Positions 24,740 through 37,674 of a stretch of DNA of 64,000 nucleotides are shown in pieces (position 1 is the stretch's first letter; each line of letters opens with the position of its first letter). The DNA is from Amphirosellinia nigrospora (Eukaryota; Ascomycota; Sordariomycetes; Xylariales; Xylariaceae), in contig SCHM01000003.1 in the NCBI GenBank assembly GCA_004123355.1, positions 8,203,058 to 8,267,057 of the forward strand, given 5' to 3'. Under the pieces are notes generated by a model that was not told the DNA's origin, did no database searches, and saw only the letters and a program-made list of their open reading frames with translations. A program made the position numbers and the translations under genes.

Positions 24740-26019
24740 ATGGCTCGTCGTCCCGGCGTGCAGCCGCGAGGCGCGCTGCTGCTAAGATGGGTACGAGATG
24801 CCTACTATTAACGAGGTGGCATAATGGCTAACCATAGGGACTCGCAATCAGAGAGCACGCCCAAGGCTTTGACGAGATCGAGGACGAGACCATGCTCGAC
24901 GCGGATGGTGATGGTGGTGAGGCCCAGCCCAGCCCCGAACCAAGCAAGACGGAGAGAACGAAGACTCGGCTGGAGAAGAACAAGACGACGAGAACCAGGA
25001 ATCCGAACCCGCCTCGCCCAAATCGCCCTCTCCCCCGCCTCAGCAAGTCATCCGAAGACGTCGTCTCGGTCGCCCGCCAAGAACCGGCCCCCGACTGGGA
25101 CACCCTACCGATCGAGCATCCACCGCGTGACCCGAACGACCCCCTAGACGTCGCGGCCGGGCGGTTGGAGAGGCCGTGGTGGTCGCAAGGGCGCTCTTAC
25201 CAGCCCACCCAGCAGGCCATCGACAAGGAGGGCAATGTTATGGACATCGTCGACGACGAGCTGGCCCTGCCCGAGGATTCAGAAGGCGAACCAAGGTCGA
25301 CAGATGGGCCACCTACAAGGGGGCCGCGAGTACGTTGTCGAACCTTCACCATCGCCGGCCGCGGCGAGCGACTCTACATGTTGTCGACCGAACCCGCCCG
25401 CTGCGTCGGGTTCAGGACTCGTACCTCTTCTTCACCAAGCATAGGCGGTTGTACAAGATCATCGTCGACGACGACGAGAAACGCGACATGATTGACCGCA
25501 GCATCATCCCCACTCGTACAAGGGCCGCGCTATAGGTGTAGTGACGGCCCGTTCTGTGTTCCGGGAGTTCGGCGCCCTCATCGTCGTCGGGGCAAGAGGG
25601 TCATTGACGATTACGAAGTCACCAAGGCCAGGACCGAGGGCATCGTCGAGGGCGAGATTGCTGATCCAACGACCGGTATGTGGTGGGCGAGGAGTACAAC
25701 AAGAATCAATATGTGGCCTGGCACGGCGCAAGCGCTGTGTACCATTCCGGGGCGCCGTCTCAGCCAGCCCAGAGCGGCAAGATGGACATCAAGAAGAGAC
25801 GTGTGAACGTCACCGACGTGAACTGGCAGCTGGAGCACGCTCGCGAAGCCAGGTATGGCCGACCGTCTCTGACTTGTATTTGACGAGTAGAAGCTAACCA
25901 CCGCTCAGCCGTTTCAACGCCGAACTTGCCGTCGTCCGGCGCCAGAATCTAACGGTGTCTACGATGTCACACAATACCATGCAATACCCGCCATCATGCA
26001 GCCTACCCGCTCGAGTTGA
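24740..26019 (+). CDS. RSC7: RSC7/Swp82-type chromatin remodelling subunit, heavily frame-interrupted
   Basis: Conserved segments appear in order on the plus strand but scattered over three frames: MARR, GFDEIEDETMLDADGD, an acidic linker, PDWDTLPIEHPPRDPND, QGRSYQPTQQAIDKEGN, MDIVDDELALPEDSEGE, GHLQGGREY, RTFTIAGRGERLYMLSTEP, DSYLFFTKHRRLYKIIVDDD, GALIVVGGKRVIDDYEV, EEYNKNQYVAWHGASAVYH, MDIKKRRVNVTDVNWQLEHA and FNAELAVVRRQNL. These are characteristic of the RSC7/Npl6 subunit of fungal RSC/SWI-SNF remodellers, which act in the nucleus. An intron lies near 25851-25908 and probably another near 24791-24837. At least eight breaks (for example at 25289, 25333, 25415, 25508, 25589, 25666 and 25954) each need one added base in a short run. 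The C-terminus after IMQPTR is uncertain and shorter than I would expect. Identity is secure; exon ends are approximate. Confidence 0.85.
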
Positions 26020-26089
26020 GCAAGTCATAGAGTCGTCTAGTCAGGCAGAATCTGACGAAATCCTCGTTTCCCCCGTCTCGACCCTAGAA

Positions 26090-26400
26090 TTCCCCGGATT
26101 TCACCGTCGTCGACATACATGGAAACACCACACCACTGGATATCCTCCGCAGTCTATGAGAAACGCGAAGTCCCCGGTTTCCTCGCGATTTTCAGGGTCT
26201 AGGCGCCGTGTCAAGCGACATACTAGACGAGTTACCCCAGAGTGCCGGGTGCTTTTGACAGGCCTTGGACAAGGAGAAGGAATGGAAGGCAACAGGGGCA
26301 CTGAAAACCAAGACCATCGACGAGAACCTATTATCGACGCTGCTATTGTGCATATACGAGAGTGCAAGTATAACAATGTTTATCGAAACAAGTTGCCTGG
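26090..26400 (+). pseudogene. possible fungal-specific transcription factor domain fragment
   Basis: Directly after RSC7, protein-like segments occur in changing frames: DFTVVDIHGNTTPLDILRSL, EKREVPGFLAIF, LGAVSSDILDELPQSAG, then ALDKEKEWKATGALKTKTIDE and NLLSTLLLCIYES. This resembles the helical middle region of Zn2Cys6 regulator proteins (Fungal_trans_2 type). No DNA-binding Cys6 cluster and no convincing C-terminus are present. At least three frame breaks occur within 300 bases, and one (near 26150) is not a simple homopolymer change. It may be a truncated relic or the remains of a gene lost beside RSC7. Family assignment is tentative. Confidence 0.33.
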
Positions 26401-28727
26401 CCCAACGGTCGATATTCTATTTTGGCTTTCACATAATTTTTTACCCGCGAGATATATTGCACGTTACTGCTAATTCGAAAATGGCTTCTAGAGAGGCAAA
26501 GTCATGGGGAACCGATAACAGCCTTTTCAGAATAAGGCGGTTTCTACGAGGAATTTTACAGTAGCGGCGCAAATACCAACCCGCTTTCCACCTTAGTCCA
26601 GGGCTCTACGACCCGTAAAGCGGTGCCTTTTTCCGAAAAAACGGGTTATAGGACTTTGTACGAGTAATGAGGACGGCGTTTGCTTGACGGACCAGGAGCA
26701 GAGGCGTTGAGGACATGGCGGTTCAGCTCCGTCGTCCGCCGAGGTTGATTTGTTGGGCTCTTCGGGCTTTACTCTAGAATGGACTGAAGGCTGCTTCGTA
26801 GTGGAACTAAGTAGATAGATATCAAGACTTAATACATTCGAGATAAGATATTTGCGAATTGAATATTCGTCTACTTTGCCTTTATGAAAAACAGCATTGC
26901 CAGTCCATTCTTGGCCGACTACGAAGCATGGTACCTATCATATACGCTGCTATATTTCCAATTCAGACCAGGTTTGAATATGTAGATGATTACCAGAGCA
27001 TACATCTAGTCGTTTTGTTGCTTGATTAGTTCACTATTAGACAAGTGCCGACTTTGTATCACACTCCCACCCCCATATCTCACTCGCTACACCTGATGGC
27101 CTAGACAAATGGGCAGAGGTCCCGACAGAGCAGGCAAGACGTGCTATCTAGTCGTTACCGAGCTTTCTTGATCCAATTCCAGTTTTTTGCGCTTAGGAGG
27201 TAGGTAGGTAAGTAAATAACTACCTACATAAGTAACTACCCAGCTATGTCTAGGTTGTTAACAAGGAGTTTACTTTTGTTATGTACTTGAGCGTGAATAT
27301 CAAATTCACCCAGTCAGGTTGAGCTATTTTACAAGGTTTGAATTTTTGCTGCGTTTACGTGCTCGTGACTTTGTTTGTCTATTTCTTGTGTATATCTACC
27401 GACTACCTCTCCCTACTTTCAAGTCTTCAGAGTGCCACCCGATTTTGGAATTGGGATTGTAGTTCGGGATTTGGGGCTACGCGTTCGTAAGACGGAATAA
27501 ATAGGGGTAATTTGCTGTGTGCTGTAAAGCCTTGGGGTCATATAAATGGGCAAAGTGCTGTAGTTGATTAAATGATACTCTAGTTCTACACCGTGAGGTA
27601 GGCTACATAGTCGTGAAAACGATGGCCCTGGAAAGGTTGGGTGCTCCTTACCCTGAGATTTTTCGTAGCCAAGGTGTATATGAGCAGAGGGGTGATATGC
27701 CGGGATATGCTACATGTCGCTCTCATACCTAGTATTTGTGCGACCTGCCTAAAGCTGGACGTGGCACCGAGCTGGAATCGTGAAGCGGGAAATGGGGTTT
27801 GAATATTGGCATCTAGGGTATTATCAGGCAATACGCCGCGCCATCTAGTTGGTAGTGGTGTGAGACGGTATGTTCACCGCGTGATTGTAATCTAATGGTT
27901 ACAAACTAGAAGTTCTATCCTAGCGTCCTCCTTTTCTTAGAGGCGACCATCTAGTTCATAGGATGTTTATATCGAGTGTGGAGCAGCAGTAGTATAAGTC
28001 TGAAATCAAGTCATTAAGGTGTCTGTCTTGGATAGATAAGCTAGCAATATATTTAATTGAGTTGGAAGCATATTCACATATTGGGTTGATTTGGAGGACT
28101 CTTCGTTGCTACTGTTGGTCGACTCATTCTCATAGGTCGGTGGCTAGATTCTCGCTCCTACTTTCCTTGAATATTGGCTTTTCCTTTGCAGTTTTGTGTA
28201 TTGCCTCGTCGAGTATACTTATTATTGCTTATTCGCCTGTTTACATAATGCGAGCTTCTACTATTGTTGCTTTGTCTTTAGTGTCTAGTTGTAGGCTATT
28301 ATTATCTATACTTCCGAATACATCTCTTGTCATTATGCGTTGGGATAGTATGAGGACTGGTATCTGTTTCCTAAGGATATCTGTTTATTTAGCCCACCGC
28401 CTCAAAAGTGCATGGACAACAGCGTATTTGTTTGCCAGTTTGATTAGATCTCATGACCTTATTGCTTAATTCCAAAGGCATATGCAAAAGGGACTCACGC
28501 ACCTGAGAGTATACAAGTCGGAGAACGTATCGTCCTAAGGTTTCACTAGAGCATCGGAATAGGGGGAACAATCACCGAGCCGTACAACTTGGCAAGTCGA
28601 TGCAATGATGGAAGCAGTAGTATGTAGCCAAATGAATATTTCTCCGCTTCCGTCCTCTTCTAAGCCTCGGTGTCTATAAACCACTCACAAGCGAGCTCTC
28701 CGTTCCGCGCCATTATCTATCAAGACC

Positions 28728-28747
28728 ACCTACCTACCTACCTACCT
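28728..28747. repeat. (ACCT)n microsatellite
   Basis: Five tandem CCTA/ACCT units. The same motif or its complement recurs singly or in pairs many times between 27 and 60 kb. Confidence 0.9.
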
Positions 28748-29061
28748 TCTACTGCCTCGAAGCTAACCCGTCTACTTTCACGGAACAATTCCTCATACCC
28801 GAAACCCCAACTCCCATCGGCACCGATATCTTTTTTCGATATCGATGACCCGGAAAGGTAGGTTGCGTCGACTACGATCAAATAGGGGGTGGTATGGAAG
28901 CTCTGGCCCGCCAAGACCGGATGAGGAAGTGGGATGCCAAGGTCCGTGGGAAACCGACGTCGGTTTGGAGGGGTTAGGGTCCGCTTTGAAGGCGAAAAAA
29001 AAAACTAGGCTACGGGTACACATACTAAACTTACCTACTTGCGGGCATTGAATGGGGACCA

Positions 29062-29087
29062 CGAACGAACGAACGAACGAACGAACG
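29062..29087. repeat. (CGAA)n microsatellite
   Basis: Six to seven tandem CGAA units with no interruption, in non-coding sequence. Confidence 0.95.
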
Positions 29088-29506
29088 GCTTTGCGGCCAG
29101 CCCCAGTTTGCTTGTTGGGTATCATTGCATCATCATGGCTTGTAACTATCCATTCGTTCGTGGGTAAGTGGCAGTAAAATAATGACTTAGGTAATTAGGG
29201 AGGTAGGGTGTAAGTAGGGTGGATATTTAGTGTTGTGCTCAATAGCTCGGCTGCGGTTCAAAGACACAGACTAGACTAAGATCCAAGATGATCCCAAAGT
29301 AGCAAGTAGCTGTCTTAGAAAACGGTAGGAGGGGTAGTCTTGTCTTGTCTGAGCGGAAACCCGCATGACTTGGGATGCACGAGAAAGCGCCACCGTAGAG
29401 AGGGTAGGGTGGTGGAGGATGAATCAGGAATGCCAAATACTTGTGATTCAATCTTTCCGAATCTTGACCTGTCAGTTCGAAGAGGCTGGATCACACATGT
29501 GATGTT

Positions 29507-29536
29507 CCTCTCTCTCTCCCTCTCTCTCTTTCTCTC
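29507..29536. repeat. CT-rich microsatellite
   Basis: Almost pure CT repeat, interrupted by CCC and TTT. Confidence 0.9.
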
Positions 29537-30248
29537 ATCATTATTTTCAGCGCGCCTAGCGGGGATCTTTTTTTGGTGTTTGCCGCTAGCTAATTAGCTA
29601 CACTGCCCGCTAACATACGAAACTATTCCTGAGAAGACTGATCCTCTCTTCCTTTTTTCCTTGGATGACATAACCTCGCCACATGGACACACACATTCCA
29701 TCAGATCAGGATCAGGGAAGTTGGAAGTGGAAGTGGAAGAAAGCCTGCTGCCGTAAGCGGACAGATATGATGTAGGTAAGTAACCGAGATGGGATAGATA
29801 GTTTTGGGGATGGGGGCGAAGCCAGTATGTATGAGATCGAGGGCAACGACCAAATAGCATCAGTGGCGTTTTTGGCTCTTGCCTGCCCGCCAGCGCTTGA
29901 AGTCGGTATCCGACACTTACATACTCACGAGCCGGGGGAAAAAACAGCCACTCTAAATTAGCCGTATGCAGGCGCGTACATAAGTCGCCCCTTATGTAAT
30001 ATGTAATATGTCACTGGACCCTATCTATGCATCTATCTAATACGTCAAAGAGGAGGACGAGATGATAGACAGGTTATGAGAGTGGGATGTAAACACCCTG
30101 CCCGCCGCCACGATACCACCAGGCTCGCAAATCCCGGGATATGGCATTGGTTGAAGACCCCATGTTGCCGTTTGGATACAGGCCAACAAAATCGAAATCC
30201 CACCTACCTACCGTGGGGACTACAATACAACAACGTAGCACATTGCAT

Positions 30249-30281
30249 AGCACAGCACAGCAAAGCAAAGCACAGCACAGC
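30249..30281. repeat. (CACAG/CAAAG) tandem repeat
   Basis: Five-base units alternating between CACAG and CAAAG, about six copies. Confidence 0.85.
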
Positions 30282-33200
30282 ATATAACCAGTACACGTAC
30301 ATACATAATCGCGTTGCACTGGTATCGATCGTGCGATGGCTTTCGTCATGATAGGTAGAGGGGTACCTAAGAAATCTGCAGCCGGATTCATTAGGCAAGC
30401 CAAGCGAAGAAAGCCCGCCGGCGCTGTTTTGAGTCACTACACTAACGCTAATAAGGGAGTCCCGGTCCGCAATCAAATCCCATTTCTATCCATCCCGGGT
30501 AGGTAACGAGCGGCGGCGGGTACAGTAGCGCAGGCTGACGGGCGGCGATGGGACGAGCGTGACGCAAGTAGGGTGGTCAGAAAGAAAGTTGAGCAAGGGC
30601 GGTCCAAGGCAACAATCGACGGTGACGGCTGGTTGACCTTGTTCTCGTTTGAGGACACATTAGTCAGTCTGTCTATATATTGTACAGTAGATGTATGGTC
30701 AAGAGAAGCCATGTATATGTAAGTTACACTAGACCATCTAGGACGAAGGCCCGTCTCTTCCCGAAGGATAGCCGGATTACTTACAGTAGTAGTAGGTAAG
30801 TAGATGGGTATAGGTAGGTAGGTACCGTAGGTATTTGATGCTGGCTACATACGAACCTGGCGCTACTGCAAGCTCTTACATGAAGTAGGTACAGCACATT
30901 TTTTTTTTCTTTCGGCGTGCGCACAAAACTCGAGGGTCTGGAACTCCTATACTATGTGATGTTTAGGCCTATACGGTAGTGATCGTTGCTGTGAGGCTCG
31001 CGACTGGACTGGATCCTCTCAACCACCATCCAATATTTTGTTTGAACTATTACCAAGACTACCTATACACGACGAGACTCAGGATAGAGAGTGAATGTAA
31101 GATGTTTGTTTTTTACGTAGCACCACGGTTGCACGTGGTCATTCTGAAATTTTCGATAAGAGCCAAAAAGGGTTCTCGGCCTATACGGTAGAGCCTCATA
31201 TTCCGTCATGTCGCTCAAGAAATTTCATTGCCGGTAGTAGCTGGAGTCTGCGAAACGGATTGATTGGTGTTCTCGACGGGACACAACTGGCCTTTGATAT
31301 TCTGAAAAAGCGCCAGACAACCGGATGGATGAATAGTTCCGCCGAAATAAAAAGCTACGCCGTGACAGAATAGGTACCCTACAAATCTAGCAAAATACGA
31401 CTCGAACCTGCGGGCAATGGAGCGGAGAGGATAGGCAGAGTTACTTTAATGAAGCCACCCGCATGATGGGCAAACCTGTAGTCGCAGTAGTAGCGTGGCA
31501 ATTACAAAGAAATGCGGAAGCTATAGTCGAAGTAGCATCCTGCCTTTGGGGTTTGGGGGGTGCCGCAGCGCTGCAGGCGAGAGACAGACTAGGTATGAAA
31601 TCATGAGCTGATGATGACTGGGAGGGACGAAGGCAGCTTTTTCGCTCGAAAGCCTTGACTGAGGGGAGGCCACGCGGGTCAGACACTACGGCGAGACAAA
31701 TGCTGGCTCTCCTTCCCCAATGAGATCGTGGGTATGCGAGGGCCCCGAGGCCCTGGGTGGATCGTGATGCAGGTTGGCGCTTGGATGATGGGATGAGGGG
31801 TGATGATGGGCGTCTATTTACTCAAGAGACTGACTCTAGGTAGTATCCGCTTGGTCCGGATGAGTGAGGGGTGATGGCCTGCGGTACAGTATCGCTATGG
31901 ATTAATAAACACGTCCCTGTAAGTAAGTAACCCGCTCATCAGGCGGCGGCGGCTGCAGCAGCGGCGATAAGCAACACGTGAGGCCCACGGTGCTGTGCGC
32001 AGACTGTGTGTAGTGGGAAATATGCGGATACTGATGCGGAGGCTGGTAAGTCGGTCCTGTCTTGGTGAGGGGAAAATGCTGGGAGATTCAACCCGGGCAG
32101 GGTCCCCTTATTTCTTCCCATCTGCGTCTAACATCTGCATCTGCCTGCTTCTCTCACCGCCATAAGCATGTTCATCGGGTACCCTGGATGATGGGAATGA
32201 CTCTTGTCGCCATGACGCAGGTCGCAAGTGGAAATGGTACGCTGTAAGCTGTCAGATGCACAGGACGTTTGCTAATTAGTCAGGTAGCGTGTTCTAAGTC
32301 TCTCGAGCCACTCGATTCATGTTACGCGTCGAGGTATAAGCGATCGCGACTACTACGTAGGTCTTGACACTTTGTATAGGTGAGAATGACTTGTGCTGGT
32401 GGCTATATGAGGAGGAGATGGACGTCGCATCTGCCGCCGATGCCATGGCACCTACAGCACTACCCTATGTTTAATTGTTTTGTTGACACAAAACGGGCGA
32501 TGTGCACCGGGGGCTACAAAAGTTAGTGGCTTGAGTCCGCTGGATCGCGATGGCTGTTGAGAAGCCCCACCGGTAGAAGTCTGAGGGAAGCAGGCTTGGC
32601 GTTATTGAGTCAGGGTTGCTGGCGCTGGATGCCAGTTACTAACAATGCACCATCTCATGAAAACTCTGGGATTGTGCACTGGTTCGTATTCGTCTTGATA
32701 GGTAGGTAGGTGGTTAGCTGGCTAACGAGATTCTGATATGAATACTCCCAAAATTCAAAAAGTCTTGACGATAGGTAAAGTAAATATATCTTCCTGGTGT
32801 AAAGTGCGTAATGGGAGGCTGAATTGTAGATATGATTCGGTATTGAAACCCAAGCTTTGGAAGCTATTGCATGCTTTCATTGGCGTGCCAAATCTTGATG
32901 TTCATGGGTACGTGAGAAGATTTGCCCCCTGGCCCTACCGTATACTCTACAGTACTTGACAGGGGGGCGGCACGGGAAGAGTAGTTCACGACAAAGACAA
33001 AGGTGGCTGGTTTGTGGTTTGGTACGTCTTTGCCCCAAGCACCGTATGCTGCACGGCGGTCCACCACCGCAGCATCTGGTCCATAAGATACGCACAAGTA
33101 TGCAGCATCTCGAGACGGTCGGGACTATCTAATTGCCTGTTTGCGACGCGATACGAGATGATTGGTTCAAGGGGCTAATAATACGAGTTGTTGTGTATCG

Positions 33201-33354
33201 AGTCTGGAGCCCGGAGCGGAGAAACATGTCTCAAAAGCGAACCTCTGGGGGAACATATGCTGTACATACTGGAATGCTCATAGGCATCGTCATGTCCGAC
33301 TCCAAGTCCCGACATTTCAGATGAAAGTGTAACCTGCGGTGGATTGGTAGTTTG

Positions 33355-33371
33355 CGTGTGTGTGTGTGTGT
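33355..33371. repeat. (GT)n microsatellite
   Basis: About eight GT dinucleotides in tandem. Confidence 0.9.
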
Positions 33372-33721
33372 ACATTATCACACCGTAGTAACACAGCGAA
33401 TCCCAGGAGCAAGGAACGTTTCCGTAGGGGTCCGTAGGGGTGGATATTCATAGTAACACACGTATTAAGTGGTTGAAGGTAGTGTAAGTAAATCTCGAGC
33501 CGTCGCGGTTTTTGGTGGTCCGAGGTCGATCGTTTTTCATTAAAACAAGAAAACAGTCGGCCCCATCGCACACAATCATAATTTATCGGATTCACTCCAC
33601 ACCAAACCAAACTCCATGAGGCGAGGGCCATCGTTGGGCACAAAGCCCCATCATTTCCAAATATACATCGTGGTAAATTAACCAAGCTCCAAGCTTGTTA
33701 TTATCCCGGGCATCGATCGCG

Positions 33722-33745
33722 CAGGCCAGGCCAGGCCAGGGCCAG
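33722..33745. repeat. (CAGGC)n short tandem repeat
   Basis: Four to five copies of a CAGGC unit; the last one is changed. Confidence 0.8.
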
Positions 33746-36700
33746 TCATTCTAATCGGGTAATTAAGTCATTTGGGAATGAGGAGGATTGCTTTGGGAGT
33801 TGTGTGAGGAAGGATGGAAATCTGATCTGGCACCAATTCCTAGAAGGGGATGGGGAAATCCCACACCAAGGTAAGTATGGTGTACACTGTAACTATTCCG
33901 ACAGTACACTGTATATATGAAGTTGATCATGGCACTTGCAGTAGTGCATGTGAGATGCGGTAGCAAAAGTAGTGAAGCATGGATATTGGCTTATTGGTGA
34001 CACGATGGAAGAAAAGTGCACATTTTCAAGCTTCTAGGTCCATAAAGGAGAGATCGGTACCATGGTAGATACGAGAGACGTGAAATGTGACACTTGTTGA
34101 TTGATGATTTTAACAAATATACAGTAAATACGACAGTAGGTAGAATACTGCTGTACCATCCCCCGAGCTTCCGGATGAACGTTAGCACTATCCCTTTCGG
34201 TATGTCTTTTACCTCATATGGGATGCTGGCTTCGTTTCCAGTCATCCGACGGTTTTGTGTGCGGATGGTTCTTACCACCAAATTTTATGTAACTAGGTAT
34301 ATGTATGTGCTGTACCTGAGAACCTTGAAGTGTGTCGAGGTGGACAATAAGGAACACATGGGAGTTTGGCCAAATCACGGGAGTTCCTTGACCGATGGAG
34401 AGGCAAACTGATAACCGAGTTGGAGGTCAGCGGTTTGTGTGCCGCCCTCTTGAGGCTGCTGACATCAATCCATGCTGTGACGAATAGCTGAAGCCTAAAC
34501 GACAGACCAGCAGTTCACCGCGAAGCCTCAATCGCATAAGCTCCTTTGTCGTTTTCTTTGATGATTCAGACGGATTCCGTCGGGTGAACGCGTATGTTAT
34601 ACCTCTCAGGCAGCCAGGCCACGACAAAATAAATAAATAAAAATAAAGTACAAATAACTCACTAGTCTCATTTGCAGGGCTATTGCTATTTTCGTTGTGT
34701 AAGTGCTTTCTTTATTACCCTATTGATTGGATATTCGCACTTCCGCATCCGAACAGACAAGCGAAATAGGGTCGTCTTATATGGGTAGCGTCCACGTATT
34801 GATGGACGTAAGGTGCTGGGATAGGTGGTGCATGCTGAAGTTGATGCTCATTTCGGCAATTTAGCCTCCTTGCGTGGCCACGAGTCTCAACTACAGCCTC
34901 CATATGGATAAAGTACAGTAGTGTAAATGTGAAGTTGGTTACGAAAGAGTTCTGCAGCAGTTGAAGGCAACAACAGAGGCCCGTCTGATACTTCACCACA
35001 TACTGTATACTATGTGATGTTGCGAGGTCGCTCTAGTCTTGCATATAAGTTCCTACTGCAGTGATAATCAAAATAAGCAGCCAGACACACAAAGAGGACA
35101 AATAAGTGCGGTATCTGCGGCTTTTCCCACTTGCACTTGCACATGCGCATCACGTCGGCATCGCATCGGAATGACCCTGTCCAGGCACGCTACACCTATA
35201 CATCTAACGGCGGGCGGGTTTGCTGGCTCCTCCGGTCCTGCTCAGGGTCTCTGCTGCTGCACTACCTAAAACCAGTCCGAATCGTGTTGATGTTATGCGA
35301 CGAGTCAACGGCGCCACCCATTTCCGAAACCGAGCGTTACTTTGCCTTGTAATAACAAATGCGACAACGGTCACTTGTATTTCTATTTCCCTGGTTGGCT
35401 GACCACCGTCATGTTCTGACACATGTGCCGCAAGTAGTGTAAGGCCCAGATATATACTAGATCCTACTACAGTAGGGAGTTCGTGCTGCTTCGACGGCGT
35501 TGGAAATGTATAGAACTACTGCCGGGCGTAGAGCTGTTGGAACAACGGGTCTTGTGTTGACTCATGCTCGTGATCGTTAGGGTTGCTCTGCGCCAATCAA
35601 GAATCGTGGCAGTTCTAACCTACTCAGCTGGCAATTTCATATCTATTCCCTTTCTCATCTTGATACTAAGCCTGGCCAACTAATGTTTACACAAAGTAAG
35701 AGAGGAAAAAAAATACTTATTGGAGATCATAAACACACGCCCCTCTTTCCCCCCTGAGCTGTGTGCTGTTTACACTTTCATCACATGTTATAGGCTGAGG
35801 TGGGATTTCTAGCGTGCCTTTGTCTTACTCGCCTTCAAAGCCTTATCACGAGGGAAGGTGATGATGCCGCAAACATATGGTCTATCAAACAGCCCACAAT
35901 GAATGAAGTTTTCGCAAATTTGCGTTCTGGGCACTGCACTAGGCACCTGCATCGGGGATGGGGTTGGTTTTTGTTCGTCCTGCTGAAACCAGTTTAGCGA
36001 TGGAGTCCGTCGCCGTGCAATTATCCCATTCTTGATTTGCGCCGGAGACGGAGCCAAAAAAAATTAGTGCCAGGACCCTTCTTTTGTTGTTTTTATTAGG
36101 CACCTGTAGATAGTTTTCTTGATACATTGTATACTCAATTATCTAGCTGCAATTAAGGTATACGAGTACGGCACCCTATTTAGGTTGTCATTGGCCTTTG
36201 ACTCTATGTACCAAGCTATTACGTGGGCGTGAAGAAAACTTTTTTTTTGTTTAGCACTTTTTTTTTAATAAAAAATTAGCCACTATGGACTCCCGTTTCC
36301 GTCCATCAACCAAAATCACGGGCGGGGGAGAAAGGAAATGTGACGCAGGTAACAAGGAGCCACCCACTGATGAGGGACATAAGGCTGCACGTGCTAGTCG
36401 ATGGGAATGAGGCATTTAGTGTAGGAATATGTGTCCAAGCCATGGCTAATAACCACCTAAGGTAGTGTACATGGCAGACTGCATTGGGTGGGTTGTGGGA
36501 AGCGCTTGTTTTTGTTTCCAGCGTGTTTGGCTGTGCAGGCTGGGTCCGACTAGGGCTAGTTGGGTACTTAGTGGACAGGCCTTTTGGGGTGGAGAATTGA
36601 AGAGCATCGTTTCAACCTACCGCGCGCTTTGATTTTATCTTTATTTTGAATTTTGAATTTTCAATGCTTTTACTGCCCAGTAGGGAATTTTGTAGCGTAC

Positions 36701-37618
36701 TGTACGCTGCCAGTAGCATGCTAAGTGGGTTGGTTATTGCTCTTTGAGCTACGCTACTGTAAATGCCCAAACCCTTCCTAGCCTAGACCATTTGGTGGAG
36801 CAGCGTCAAGCAAACCCCTAAATTTCTGATGTGGGACTACTCGAGGGTACCTCAGCAGATACATGTGATACACAGTCCCGCTACCTTCCGCATGCGTGCT
36901 CAAGGCGGGTGGCCGGCGCCCAAACGTCTCTGCAAACCTGTACCGAGGTATGGAAACGAGGTACCCGCTGCAGTGCGATGGAGTATACTGCTGTACGAAC
37001 ATGGGCCTTGGAACTTCAAATGGTCAAGGTTCCAAGGTTGCTTTATTATGTATCCCCTCAGAACAGAGAAGTCATCACCCAGCATCGCCAGACCTGCATG
37101 CTCAGGTCTGCTCAGGTCGAGGCACCCACTCACTGGGCCACTAGCACCCACTGTTCTCGCATGTGCCCACAGGGCCCTACAGCACGAATCACAGCGCCCG
37201 AAGCCCTAGGTCTAGGTCCAGCGCCCCTACTACTACGCGCTCCACCGGGTGACTGACCTGACTGACCTGACCTGACTGGTCCAGGTGAAAGCGAATGAAC
37301 CTTATGTGAATGTTTAATGGCCCAAGCTCAAAGAGTCAGTCAGGCCCTGCAGGTTACCAGGTACCTACCTATCTAGCCAAGGTAGTACCTACAGATACTG
37401 TATTGAATATGTGCCGCTGCACTGTAGTAGTAGTAACCAAGTACCTACCTATGATGTATATACCGTGGGTATCTCTTCTCTCTGCCCGTTGTTGTCCTTG
37501 AGCCCCACAAGGTCCGCCGGTCCGTCGCCCAGTCTCCAGTCCCAGTCTCCAGTTCAATGTCCCCAGTCAGTGAGTCTCCCAGTTCCATGCCCATGCTTCG
37601 GCCCATGTCCCCCATCAA

Positions 37619-37674
37619 TCCACCAGTCCACCAGTCCACCAGTCCAGCAGTCCACCAATCCACCAATCCACCCT
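37619..37674. repeat. 8-bp tandem repeat (TCCACCAG), seven copies
   Basis: Seven head-to-tail 8-base units with substitutions in the fourth to seventh copies (CAGCAG, CACCAA). It lies in the CT-rich stretch upstream of the cyclin gene and is preceded by two copies of a CCCAGTCTCCAGT-like unit. Confidence 0.9.

Noticed and set aside
28062-28469. 135-aa hydrophobic ORF that could look like a membrane protein
   Set aside because: Starts at TTG in AT-rich DNA; hydrophobicity follows from T-rich codons, and no conserved motif is visible.
31390-31420. GGTTCGAGTC on the minus strand, as in a tRNA T-loop
   Set aside because: The flanking five bases do not pair and no other tRNA arms are nearby.
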